Source: Caryophanales bacterium UBA6769 (GTDB lineage: Bacteria; Bacillota; Bacilli; Bacillales; UBA6769). From it: a DNA stretch of 12,286 nucleotides. The position numbers were made by a program, and so were the translations under genes. The notes below the pieces were generated by a model. The model did no database searches. It saw nothing but the letters and a program-made list of their open reading frames with translations, and was not told where the DNA came from. Location of the stretch: NCBI GenBank assembly GCA_002453275.1, contig DKGN01000154.1, positions 1 through 12,286 on the forward strand, in the 5' to 3' direction. Within the stretch, counting starts at the first letter, position 1; every line of letters begins with the position of its first letter. Below are positions 6,312 to 12,286 of the stretch, piece after piece.

Positions 6312-6341
6312 AAAAACCAGTCTTTTAAAGACTGGTTTTTT
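6312..6341. terminator. Strong symmetrical intrinsic terminator upstream of suf
   Basis: AAAAACCAGTCTTT (6312-6325) and AAAGACTGGTTTTT (6327-6340) are perfectly complementary around a single central base. The flanking A and T runs let it work on both strands. It insulates the suf operon from metY transcription. Confidence 0.92.
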
Positions 6342-6348
6342 GTATTAT

Positions 6349-6375
6349 AGGACATTATAACTATAGAAATGTCCT
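6349..6375. promoter_or_regulatory. Inverted repeat just upstream of the suf promoter
   Basis: AGGACATT (6349-6356) and AATGTCCT (6368-6375) are perfect 8-bp arms around 11 nt, ending 11 nt before the predicted suf -35. The position suits an activator or repressor site; the binding protein is unknown. Confidence 0.35.
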
Positions 6376-6386
6376 TTACTTGCTTA

Positions 6387-6414
6387 TTGATTTTATTTGT
6401 TTTAAGATTGTAAT
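6387..6414 (+). promoter_or_regulatory. Predicted promoter of the sufCDSUB operon
   Basis: TTGATT (6387-6392) and TGTAAT (6409-6414, five of six) are 16 nt apart, in the only window between the strong terminator and sufC. Transcription would start near 6420, giving a leader of about 85 nt. Spacing is slightly short and the -35 only fair, so the promoter may depend on an activator or be regulated. Confidence 0.5.
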
Positions 6415-6468
6415 GAGAATAAAGTGAGAATAGGAAATTCAATGTTTCTCACTAGTTTTATTGAGAAA
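6414..6468 (+). promoter_or_regulatory. suf leader with repeated TGAGAA motifs and two competing hairpins
   Basis: TGAGAAT occurs at 6414-6420 and again exactly 11 nt later at 6425-6431; TGAGAAA follows at 6462-6468 and the inverse TTTCTCA at 6445-6451. AGTGAGAA (6423-6430) pairs perfectly with TTCTCACT (6446-6453). The same central segment, TTTCTCA (6445-6451), can instead pair with TGAGAAA (6462-6468). The two hairpins exclude each other. As DNA, the 11-nt phased repeats at the predicted start could be a protein operator; as RNA, the leader could switch fold. Regulator unknown. Confidence 0.4.
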
Positions 6469-6505
6469 GCTTAACGCTAATTATATTCAACTGGAGGTAT
6501 TGTTC

Positions 6506-7288
6506 ATGTCAGCACCACACTTAAAAATCGAAAACCTACATGTGTCAATTGATGATACAGAAATTATTAAAGATTTAAGTCTTGAAATTAAGGGTGGAGA
6601 AATCCACGCGGTGATGGGTCCAAACGGAACTGGTAAGTCTACGCTCGCTGCCGCATTAATGGGGCATCCTCGTTACGAAGTAACAAAAGGGTCTGTTACG
6701 TACAATGGGGAAGATCTTCTTGAAATGGAAGTAGACGAACGCGCACAGGCTGGAATGTTCCTTGCGATGCAGTACCCAAGTGAAGTTACAGGTGTAACAA
6801 ATGCCGACTTCATGCGGACAGCAATGAATGCACAACGTGGAGAAGGTAACGAAGTTCAACTTATGCCATTCATCCGCCAACTTGACGAAAAGATGGATCT
6901 ACTTGAAATGGATGAATCATTCAGTACACGCTATTTGAATGAAGGCTTCTCAGGTGGAGAGAAAAAGCGAAACGAAATTTTGCAAATGCTCATGCTTGAA
7001 CCGAAAATAGCGATTTTGGATGAAATTGATTCAGGGCTTGATATTGACGCATTGAAAGTCGTTGCTGAAGGAGTTAACGACCTGAGAGGTTCTGAATTTG
7101 GTGCATTAATTATTACTCACTATCAACGCTTGTTAAACTACATTAAACCAGATAAAGTCCACGTAATTATGCAAGGTCGAATTGTAAAATCAGGTGGACC
7201 GGAACTTGCTGAACGTTTAGAGGCCGAAGGTTATGACTGGATTAAAGAAGAACTCGGCATTGAAGATGAAACTGTTGGCCAGAACTAG
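6506..7288 (+). CDS. sufC: Fe-S cluster assembly ATPase SufC
   Basis: 260-residue cytosolic ABC-type ATPase of the SUF system, the usual length; it binds SufB and SufD and powers cluster assembly without transporting anything. Seen in order: Walker A GPNGTGKST (38-46), Q-loop Gln89, signature GFSGGEKKR (147-155, the SufC form with FSGGE), Walker B ILDE (170-173) leading into IDSGLD, and switch His205 in ITHYQR. The start is ATG 6506 because TGGAGG (6492-6497) lies eight bases upstream; an in-frame TTG at 6461 would place the ribosome binding site inside the gene. First gene of the operon, 28 nt ahead of sufD. Confidence 0.98.
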   Translation: MSAPHLKIENLHVSIDDTEIIKDLSLEIKGGEIHAVMGPNGTGKSTLAAALMGHPRYEVTKGSVTYNGEDLLEMEVDERAQAGMFLAMQYPSEVTGVTNADFMRTAMNAQRGEGNEVQLMPFIRQLDEKMDLLEMDESFSTRYLNEGFSGGEKKRNEILQMLMLEPKIAILDEIDSGLDIDALKVVAEGVNDLRGSEFGALIITHYQRLLNYIKPDKVHVIMQGRIVKSGGPELAERLEAEGYDWIKEELGIEDETVGQN

Positions 7289-7316
7289 AAACGCAGGCAG
7301 CTAGGAGGAAATGATG

Positions 7317-8621
7317 ATGTCAGCTGAAACAATTGTGTACGATGAGGCATATGTACGTGAATTTTCAAAGAGTCGCAATGAACCAGAGTGGCTGTTACAG
7401 TTACGCCTTCGCGGTCTTGCTCTTTCAAATGAACTTGCATTGCCTAAACCAGATAAAACAAACATAAGGAATTGGAATTTTAATTCTTTTGAGCATACAG
7501 TTGAACAAGAGGCAAAGATCACACGTGATGAATTGCCAAACGAAGTTTTAGATTTACTTGGGAATGAAGAAGAAGCAGGCAATGTAATTGTGCAAAAAAA
7601 TGCTTCGATTGTTCACCAAGAACTATCAGAGGATCTCAAAAATAAAGGTGTTATTTTTACGGATCTCTGGACAGCCATTCAGGATCACCCTGATCTTGTA
7701 AAAAAGCATTTTATGGCAGACACTGTTCAAGTCGATGAGCATCGTTTGACAGCTCTGCATGTTGCTTTATTAAATGGCGGAGTCTTTTTATACGTTCCGA
7801 AAAATGTTCAGGTAGACGTTCCACTTCAAGCGATCTTTTGGCAAGAAAATGCAAATGCAGGTCTTTTTAACCATGTTATTATCGTTACTGAAGACAATAG
7901 TTCAGTAACATACGTTGAAAACTATCTGTCAACGAACGCAGGAGAGCCAGCTATTGCGAATATTGTGTCAGAAGTATATGCAGGAAACAACAGTAAAGTT
8001 CTTTACGGTGCTGTTGATAATCTTGGTGAAAACGTCACTGCTTACATTAAACGCAACGGTCAAACTGGAAAAGATGGTCGGATTGAATGGGCTCTTGGTG
8101 CCATGAATGACGGCAATACGATCTTAGAAAATTGGACAAAATGCGTTGGCGATGGATCGTCAGCAGATGCAAAAATGGTAACGGTCGGGCGAGGCGAACA
8201 ACGTCAAAACTTTATGGTGCGAATTGATCAAATCGGAAAACATTCCGACGGCCAAATTTTTGCCCATGGTGTTATGAAAGATAGTGCAACAGGTATTTTT
8301 AACGGTATTGGGAAGATCGACAAAGGCGGAAAGAAAGCAAACGCTGAACAAACGTCACGCATTCTCATGCTTAGTGAAAAGGCGAGAGGTGACACGAATC
8401 CAATTTTGCTTATTGAAGAAGATGATGTAACAGCAGGACATGCGGCATCAGTCGGGCAAGTTGACGACCTGCAATTATATTATCTAATGAGCCGAGGGAT
8501 TACTCGTTCCAATGCTGAACGCTTGATTGTGCGCGGCTTTTTGGAGCCAGTTGTTGCGACCCTTCCAATTGAAGGAGTTAAGCAAGCACTTGAAGGCATT
8601 ATTGAAAGGAAAATTCAGTAA
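7317..8621 (+). CDS. sufD: Fe-S cluster assembly protein SufD
   Basis: 434-residue partner of SufB in the SufBCD scaffold complex. The N-terminal helical part (about 1-110) precedes the long beta-helix core, and the C-terminal region carries DDVTAGHAASVGQVD (369-383), whose His375 matches the conserved histidine of E. coli SufD (His360) implicated at the SufB-SufD cluster interface. Three consecutive ATG codons (7311, 7314, 7317) follow AGGAGG at 7303-7308. 7317 is preferred, with eight bases of spacing; 7311 would leave only two. The stop TAA shares its last base with the sufS start (TAATG at 8619-8623), implying translational coupling. Related to SufB, but it keeps fewer of the cysteines. 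Confidence 0.96.
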   Translation: MSAETIVYDEAYVREFSKSRNEPEWLLQLRLRGLALSNELALPKPDKTNIRNWNFNSFEHTVEQEAKITRDELPNEVLDLLGNEEEAGNVIVQKNASIVHQELSEDLKNKGVIFTDLWTAIQDHPDLVKKHFMADTVQVDEHRLTALHVALLNGGVFLYVPKNVQVDVPLQAIFWQENANAGLFNHVIIVTEDNSSVTYVENYLSTNAGEPAIANIVSEVYAGNNSKVLYGAVDNLGENVTAYIKRNGQTGKDGRIEWALGAMNDGNTILENWTKCVGDGSSADAKMVTVGRGEQRQNFMVRIDQIGKHSDGQIFAHGVMKDSATGIFNGIGKIDKGGKKANAEQTSRILMLSEKARGDTNPILLIEEDDVTAGHAASVGQVDDLQLYYLMSRGITRSNAERLIVRGFLEPVVATLPIEGVKQALEGIIERKIQ

Positions 8622-9841
8622 TGAATGCGAAGGAAATACGTCAGTTGTTTCCGATTTTGAACGAAGAAGTCAATGGCAATCCACTCGTCTATCTTGACAG
8701 TGCAGCCTCATCTCAAAAACCAGTCCAAGTCATTGAGGCTATTGATGATTACTATAGACATTATAATTCAAATGTGCATAGAGGGGTTCATACGCTCGGT
8801 ACGAAAGCGACCGATGCGTATGAAGGTGCCCGTGAAAAAGTTCGTCAATTTATCAATGCACATTCAACAGAAGAAATCATCTATACTCGTGGAACGACAA
8901 CGGCAATCAATCTCGTTGCTTCTAGTTATGCAAAAGCAAATGTGAGTGAAGGTGACGAAATTGTCTTAACGCCGATGGAGCACCATAGTAATATCATTCC
9001 TTGGCAGCAAGTAGCGAAAGAAAATGGAGCAACGTTAAAATACATCCCGCTACAAGAAGATGGTTCGATTACTCTTGATGATGCACGAGAGGCGATTACA
9101 GATAAAACAAAAATTGTTGCCATTTCCCACGTTTCTAATGTACTTGGAACGATCAATCCGATCAAAGAAATTACTGAAATGGCGCACCAACATGGTGCTG
9201 TCGTCGTTGTGGATGGGGCACAAAGCGCACCACATATGAAAGTCGATATGCAGCAGTTAGGCTGTGACTTTTTCGCGTTCTCTGGTCATAAAATGTGTGC
9301 ACCTACGGGCATCGGTATTTTGTATGGGAAGAAGGAACATCTTGAGAAGATGGAGCCGATTGAATTTGGTGGCGAAATGATTGATTTTGTCGGTTTATAT
9401 GAATCAACATGGAAAGAACTACCTTGGAAATTTGAAGGTGGAACGCCTATTATTGCAGGTGCAATTGGTTTAGGGGCAGCAATTGATTTTTTAGAAGAAA
9501 TAGGTCTGGATGCCATTGAACAGCACGAGCATGAATTAAGCGAGTATGCGCTTGAACGATTCGAACAGATGGAAGACATGATGATTTATGGGCCGAAAAA
9601 GCGTGCTGGTCTAATGACATTTAACCTTAAAGACGTACATCCACACGATTTAGCGACCGTCGTTGATCAGGAAGGAATTGCGATTCGAGCAGGACACCAC
9701 TGTGCACAGCCTTTGATGAAATGGCTTGACGTAAGCGCGACTGCACGGGCTAGCTTTTACCTGTATAATACGAAGGAAGATATAGATTCATTAGCTAATG
9801 CGCTATTGAAAACGAAGGAGTATTTTGGTGATGTCTTTTAA
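8621..9841 (+). CDS. sufS: Cysteine desulfurase SufS
   Basis: 406-residue PLP enzyme, identical in length to B. subtilis SufS, that takes sulfur from cysteine as a persulfide and hands it to SufU. Key residues fall at the B. subtilis positions: His121 (MEHHSN) stacking on PLP, Asp198 (VVDGAQSAPH), Schiff-base Lys224 (SGHKMCAP), Arg356 and catalytic Cys361 (RAGHHCAQP, 356-364). The short loop around Cys361 marks it as a group II desulfurase needing an activating partner, which is the next gene. The start ATG overlaps the sufD stop by one base, with GAAAGGA at 8604-8610. Its last 11 bases overlap sufU. Confidence 0.98.
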   Translation: MNAKEIRQLFPILNEEVNGNPLVYLDSAASSQKPVQVIEAIDDYYRHYNSNVHRGVHTLGTKATDAYEGAREKVRQFINAHSTEEIIYTRGTTTAINLVASSYAKANVSEGDEIVLTPMEHHSNIIPWQQVAKENGATLKYIPLQEDGSITLDDAREAITDKTKIVAISHVSNVLGTINPIKEITEMAHQHGAVVVVDGAQSAPHMKVDMQQLGCDFFAFSGHKMCAPTGIGILYGKKEHLEKMEPIEFGGEMIDFVGLYESTWKELPWKFEGGTPIIAGAIGLGAAIDFLEEIGLDAIEQHEHELSEYALERFEQMEDMMIYGPKKRAGLMTFNLKDVHPHDLATVVDQEGIAIRAGHHCAQPLMKWLDVSATARASFYLYNTKEDIDSLANALLKTKEYFGDVF

Positions 9842-10262
9842 TAACCTTGATCAACTGTATCGACAAGTCATTATGGATCACTATAAACACCCAAGAAATT
9901 ACGGTGAGCTTGACGATGATGTTGTTACGATAAATATGAATAACCCAACGTGCGGCGATCGGATTCAACTTACTTTAAAAGTTGAAGATGACAAAGTCTC
10001 AGATGTGAAGTTTAGTGGGGAAGGCTGTTCAATAAGTCTTGCTTCAGCTTCGATGATGACAGAGGCAATTAAAGGGTTGTCAGTTGCAGATGCGCTCAAA
10101 ATGTCCGGTTTATTTTCGGATATGATTCAAGGGAAAGAGTACGCCGATGATGAGCTTAACTTCGGGGATATTGAGGCATTGCAAGGGGTTTCAAAGTTTC
10201 CAGCACGCATTAAGTGTGCTACACTAGCATGGAAGGCGATGGAAGAAGGTCTTCAAGAGTAA
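9831..10262 (+). CDS. sufU: SufU, Zn-dependent sulfur acceptor for SufS
   Basis: 143-residue IscU-like protein of the Firmicutes SufU group. It binds zinc and accepts the persulfide from SufS Cys361 by ligand swapping, rather than serving as a scaffold like IscU (family knowledge). Zinc ligands are present: Cys41 and Asp43 (NNPTCGDR, 37-44), Cys66 (EGCSISLAS) and Cys129 (ARIKCATLAWK). The insert of about 20 residues that separates SufU from IscU (about 83-110, including the MSGLFSDMIQGKEY stretch) is there. The start is ATG 9831, since MSFNNLDQLYRQ agrees with the known SufU N-terminus and GAAGGAG (9814-9820) is ten bases upstream; in-frame TTG 9825 and GTG 9828 are alternatives. It overlaps sufS by 11 nt, so the two should be co-translated. 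Confidence 0.97.
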   Translation: MSFNNLDQLYRQVIMDHYKHPRNYGELDDDVVTINMNNPTCGDRIQLTLKVEDDKVSDVKFSGEGCSISLASASMMTEAIKGLSVADALKMSGLFSDMIQGKEYADDELNFGDIEALQGVSKFPARIKCATLAWKAMEEGLQE

Positions 10263-10270
10263 GAGCACTC

Positions 10271-10288
10271 GTTAGCGCATACGCTAAC
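10271..10288 (+). repeat. Perfect hairpin in the sufU-sufB gap
   Basis: GTTAGCG (10271-10277) and CGCTAAC (10282-10288) form a 7-bp stem with a four-base loop, eight bases after the sufU stop. No T run follows, so it is not a terminator; in mRNA it could mark a processing or stability point between sufU and sufB. Confidence 0.6.
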
Positions 10289-10312
10289 AGTAGTAACTTG
10301 TTCGATTAGACA

Positions 10313-10341
10313 TGGTATATCGTGTTCGTTACGATCACGAT
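10313..10341 (+). promoter_or_regulatory. Palindrome resembling a Zur box, with a weak extended -10
   Basis: ATCGTGTTCGTTACGAT (10319-10335) agrees at 13 of 16 defined positions with the Bacillus Zur operator ATCGTAATnATTACGAT, with both outer ATCGT/ACGAT halves exact. An overlapping hairpin (ATCGTG 10319-10324, CACGAT 10336-10341, with TCG/CGA inside) shares the left arm. TGGTATATC (10313-10321) is a weak extended -10 touching the site. An internal, metal-responsive promoter for sufB is a possibility, not a demonstrated fact. Confidence 0.35.
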
Positions 10342-10389
10342 TTTAAACAAGCTTTATTATTTTTATTATCCACAAAGGAGGAAAAATTA

Positions 10390-11787
10390 ATGGCCAAAAA
10401 GATGCCTGATATTGGTGAGTACAAATATGGCTTTCACGATAAAGACGTATCGGTTTTCCGTTCAGAGCGTGGATTAACTCGTGAAATTGTGGAAGAGATT
10501 TCAAAAATGAAAGAAGAGCCAGAATGGATGCTCGAATTTCGTTTGAAGTCCCTTGATCAGTTTTACAAGATGCCAATGCCTCAATGGGGTGGAGATTTAT
10601 CAGACTTGAACTTCGATGAAATTACGTATTACGTAAAACCATCAGAGAAGTCTGAGCGTTCATGGGACGAAGTTCCAGAAGAAATTAAACGTACATTCGA
10701 CAAGCTTGGGATTCCTGAAGCAGAACAAAAATACCTTGCAGGTGTTTCTGCACAGTATGAATCTGAAGTTGTTTATCAAAATATGGAAAAAGAACTAGAA
10801 GAACAAGGGATTGTTTTTAAAGACACAGATTCAGCGTTAAAAGAAAATGAAGAGTTATTTAAAGAGTACTTTGGTACAGTCGTACCGTATTCTGATAACA
10901 AGTTTGCTGCGCTGAATTCAGCTGTTTGGTCTGGTGGTTCCTTTATCTACGTTCCAAAAGGAATTAAAGTTGAGCAACCGCTACAAGCATACTTCAGAAT
11001 TAACTCAGAAAATATGGGACAATTTGAGCGTACGCTCATTATTGTAGATGAAGGTGCTTGGGTACACTACGTTGAAGGATGTACTGCACCAGTTTATACG
11101 ACAAACTCATTGCACAGTGCGGTCGTTGAGATCCTCGTTAAGAAAGATGGCTACTGCCGTTATACGACGATTCAAAACTGGGCGAACAACGTATTTAACC
11201 TCGTAACGAAGCGTGCAGTTGTTGATGCAAATGGTACAATGGAATGGATTGATGGAAACATCGGTTCCAAATTGACAATGAAATATCCTGCTGTCCTCTT
11301 ACGAGGGGAAGGTGCAAGAGGATTAACACTTTCTATTGCACTTGCAGGGAAAGGTCAGCACCAGGACGCAGGTGCGAAAATGATGCACCTTGCACCGAAT
11401 ACGACGTCTTCGATTGTCTCGAAATCAATTTCGAAAGAAGGCGGGAAAACAACGTATCGCGGAATCGTTCATTTCGGACGCCGTGCAGAAGGTGCAAAAG
11501 CGAACATCGAGTGTGATGCGTTGATGATGGATAATATCTCAATTTCAGATACGATTCCATATAACGAAATTTTGAACGACAACATTTCGCTTGAGCACGA
11601 AGCAAAAGTATCAAAAGTATCAGAAGAACAACTCTTCTACTTGATGAGCCGCGGAGTTTCTGAACAAGAAGCGACAGACATGATCGTCATGGGCTTCATC
11701 GAGCCATTCACTAGAGAGCTTCCAATGGAATACGCCGTTGAAATGAACCGTCTCATAAAGTTCGAGATGGAAGGTTCGATCGGATAG
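10390..11787 (+). CDS. sufB: Fe-S cluster scaffold protein SufB
   Basis: 465-residue core scaffold of the SufBCD complex, same length as B. subtilis SufB, on which the nascent cluster is built. Seen: an N-terminal helical region (about 1-110), a beta-helix core with Cys231 and Cys256, and the C-terminal ANIECDALMMD segment, where Cys375 corresponds to E. coli Cys405. His403 and Glu404 (LEHEAKVSK) sit 28-29 residues later, matching E. coli His433/Glu434. The reading frame is continuous, with no intein as found in some SufB proteins. The start is ATG 10390, with AAAGGAGG (10374-10381) eight bases upstream; a frame-compatible ATG at 10312 would add 26 residues unlike any SufB. It is separated from sufU by 127 nt, unlike the tight packing of the rest of the operon. 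Confidence 0.98.
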   Translation: MAKKMPDIGEYKYGFHDKDVSVFRSERGLTREIVEEISKMKEEPEWMLEFRLKSLDQFYKMPMPQWGGDLSDLNFDEITYYVKPSEKSERSWDEVPEEIKRTFDKLGIPEAEQKYLAGVSAQYESEVVYQNMEKELEEQGIVFKDTDSALKENEELFKEYFGTVVPYSDNKFAALNSAVWSGGSFIYVPKGIKVEQPLQAYFRINSENMGQFERTLIIVDEGAWVHYVEGCTAPVYTTNSLHSAVVEILVKKDGYCRYTTIQNWANNVFNLVTKRAVVDANGTMEWIDGNIGSKLTMKYPAVLLRGEGARGLTLSIALAGKGQHQDAGAKMMHLAPNTTSSIVSKSISKEGGKTTYRGIVHFGRRAEGAKANIECDALMMDNISISDTIPYNEILNDNISLEHEAKVSKVSEEQLFYLMSRGVSEQEATDMIVMGFIEPFTRELPMEYAVEMNRLIKFEMEGSIG

Positions 11788-11841
11788 TTCCCTTAAATCC
11801 TTTATAAAAACAGGATATTTAATGTTCTTATTTCATATTTG

Positions 11842-11850
11842 TGTTATGAT
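11842..11850 (+). promoter_or_regulatory. Extended -10 promoter-like element after sufB
   Basis: TGTTATGAT (11842-11850) fits TGnTATAAT with one mismatch, but no -35 is seen. No convincing terminator follows sufB (only a weak hairpin at 11797-11816), so this element, the one at 11878-11905 or read-through from suf could each feed the RNA ending at 12122. Confidence 0.3.
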
Positions 11851-11877
11851 GGAATAGAAATACTTATCGAATAAAAC

Positions 11878-11905
11878 TTGAAAGATATCATGTATGATAT
11901 AACAT
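11878..11905 (+). promoter_or_regulatory. Promoter-like element with embedded palindromic operator
   Basis: TTGAAA (11878-11883, five of six) and TAACAT (11900-11905, four of six) are 16 nt apart. The spacer is filled by ATATCATGTATGATAT (11885-11900), a perfect 7-bp inverted repeat with a two-base centre. This is a typical layout for a repressor-controlled promoter. The region is AT-rich, which raises the odds of coincidence. Confidence 0.4.
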
Positions 11906-11911
11906 ATCTGG

Positions 11912-12122
11912 CGTTCTTACGTTATTATTAGTGAAGAACTTATCAAACTGGATCGGCTTCGGAGCCGTAAGGATGTATGAGAGGTAGGGCTTACGTCGTT
12001 TAGGTATTAATAAAAATAGTTTGGAATACTACCGCGGCAAATCGTCTTTAGATGAATAATACAAGTTTACTTAAAATATATTCGTCAAGTATTTTAAAAG
12101 CCATCGTTTTTGATGGCTTTTT
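11912..12122 (+). ncRNA. Putative structured RNA (or sufB 3' UTR) ending in a terminator
   Basis: About 210 nt without a credible ORF but with a series of local hairpins on the plus strand: GTTCTTAC with GT-g-AAGAAC (11913-11920/11931-11939, one bulge); CGGCT-TCGG-AGCCG (11954-11967); CGTAAG/CTTACG (11966-11971/11990-11995), which competes with the previous one for two bases; GTATT/AATAC (12004-12008/12025-12029); TCGTC-TTTA-GATGA (12042-12055, one GU); and TTAAAATA/TATTTTAA (12071-12078/12090-12097). It closes with the terminator at 12096-12122. I do not recognise it as a known riboswitch, 6S, SRP or tmRNA. It could be an independent small RNA from one of the promoter-like elements upstream, a leader for a gene beyond the window, or the structured end of the suf transcript. 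Confidence 0.4.
12096..12122 (+). terminator. Intrinsic terminator downstream of suf
   Basis: AAAAGCCATC (12096-12105) pairs perfectly with GATGGCTTTT (12112-12121) around a six-base loop, and the stem ends in a T run. It is the first strong terminator after sufB, so it ends either the suf mRNA or a separate small RNA. Confidence 0.92.
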
Positions 12123-12286
12123 CTGTTGTACTATCAAAATTTATAACTTAGTCACAGGAAGGCAATTCGACGTAGTAACCAAGTGTAAGTCGATAGTACA
12201 GGGGTAACATACCGAGACTGCGAACGAAGTGAAGCTAGCGAGCGTTGTACTCTGTGTGTACTAGGCCTCTGTCTGCGCCTAAAGGC
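12123..12286. other. Unidentified structured, more GC-rich stretch at window end
   Basis: No supported gene is seen in these 164 nt. TGTACTATC (12127-12135) and GATAGTACA (12192-12200) are perfect 9-bp inverted repeats, and further TGTACT copies at 12246-12251 and 12257-12262 could pair with the same TAGTACA. GGTA-ACA-TACC (12203-12213) is a small internal hairpin. The second half is clearly less AT-rich than the neighbouring intergenic DNA. It may be the 5' part of a larger RNA or mobile element continuing beyond the window; identity unknown. Confidence 0.3.

Noticed and set aside
6461..6505. In-frame TTG upstream of sufC.
   Set aside because: The TGGAGG ribosome binding site at 6492 lies inside that extension and serves ATG 6506, which gives the normal SufC length.
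10312..10389. Upstream in-frame ATG that would lengthen SufB by 26 residues.
   Set aside because: The extra residues do not resemble any SufB N-terminus, while ATG 10390 has an ideal AAAGGAGG at eight bases and gives the family length of 465.
10390..11787. Possible intein in SufB, since SufB is a known intein host.
   Set aside because: The protein is 465 residues with continuous family sequence; no insertion is present.
11793..11822. Hairpin TTAAATCCT/AGGATATTTAA after the sufB stop as a terminator.
   Set aside because: Only five pairs are contiguous, two bases bulge and no T run follows.
11961..12000. GGAGCCGTAAG ... CTTACGTCGTTT, which resembles group II intron domain V at its 5' end.
   Set aside because: The hairpin interior, the GNRA loop position and the two-base bulge do not fit domain V, and no domain VI or intron end follows.
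12025..12055. ACTACCGCGG followed by ATCGTCTTT, reminiscent of a T-box antiterminator.
   Set aside because: Only part of the T-box consensus is matched, the partner terminator does not use this sequence, and no specifier or AGUA-type elements were found. Left as an Infernal check.
12052..12207. Plus-strand ORF of about 51 codons starting ATGAATAATACA.
   Set aside because: It has no ribosome binding site and reads straight through the strong terminator at 12096-12122.
12254..12286. GTGTG at 12254 as a possible group II intron 5' end.
   Set aside because: Five bases are expected by chance in this length and the remaining sequence is too short to judge.
12152..12286. Open frame on the minus strand running in from the window edge (44 codons, Arg/Ser-rich, LASLRSQSR).
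   Set aside because: No start is visible, composition is low complexity, and it overlaps the structured repeats; it looks non-coding.

Overview
The window looks like chromosomal DNA from a low-to-moderate GC Bacillaceae bacterium (Bacillus or alkaliphilic/halotolerant relatives; genus not determinable by eye). The reasons are strong AGGAGG-type ribosome binding sites, frequent TTG/GTG starts, a sufC-sufD-sufS-sufU-sufB operon with the Firmicutes scaffold SufU, and YusI, GcvH and YusE homologues lying upstream of it. I see no phage, transposase, CRISPR array, rRNA or tRNA gene.

Layout. 1-1405 (minus strand): a PadR-family repressor gene followed 24 nt later by a 2,4-dienoyl-CoA reductase gene, behind a promoter whose start region carries a perfect inverted repeat. 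1563-2412 (plus): an Spx/ArsC-like thiol protein (YusI type) and glycine cleavage/lipoate-relay protein H, closed by a clear terminator. 2411-4219: a divergent pair, a metal-dependent cyclase/amidohydrolase (minus) and a fumarylacetoacetate hydrolase-family enzyme (plus), which looks like a small catabolic module set between otherwise housekeeping genes. 4376-4705: a thioredoxin-like protein (YusE type). 4796-6091: a PLP-dependent O-acetylhomoserine sulfhydrylase behind a good sigma-A-type promoter and with no visible S-box or T-box.

6092-6505 is a 414-nt gap. It holds a weak terminator, a structure-rich stretch, a very strong symmetrical terminator, the likely suf promoter, and a 5' leader in which one segment can pair with either of two partners. 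6506-11787 is the complete SUF iron-sulfur cluster operon: ATPase SufC, scaffold partner SufD, cysteine desulfurase SufS, Zn-dependent sulfur acceptor SufU and scaffold SufB. Genes are tightly packed except for a 127-nt gap before sufB that holds two hairpins and a palindrome resembling a Zur operator.

11788-12286 contains no convincing protein gene. It has promoter-like elements, an operator-like palindrome, a run of predicted hairpins ending in a strong terminator (11878-12122, possible small RNA or structured sufB 3' UTR), then a more GC-rich, structured, unidentified stretch cut off by the window edge.

Taken together the genes centre on sulfur, thiol and Fe-S metabolism (MetY, SufS/SufU, thioredoxin-like YusE, CxxC protein YusI), with lipoate/glycine metabolism (GcvH) beside them and two small catabolic add-ons (fatty-acid dienoyl reductase; cyclase plus FAH). 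All protein genes are of recognisable families; the less explained material is in the non-coding gaps.
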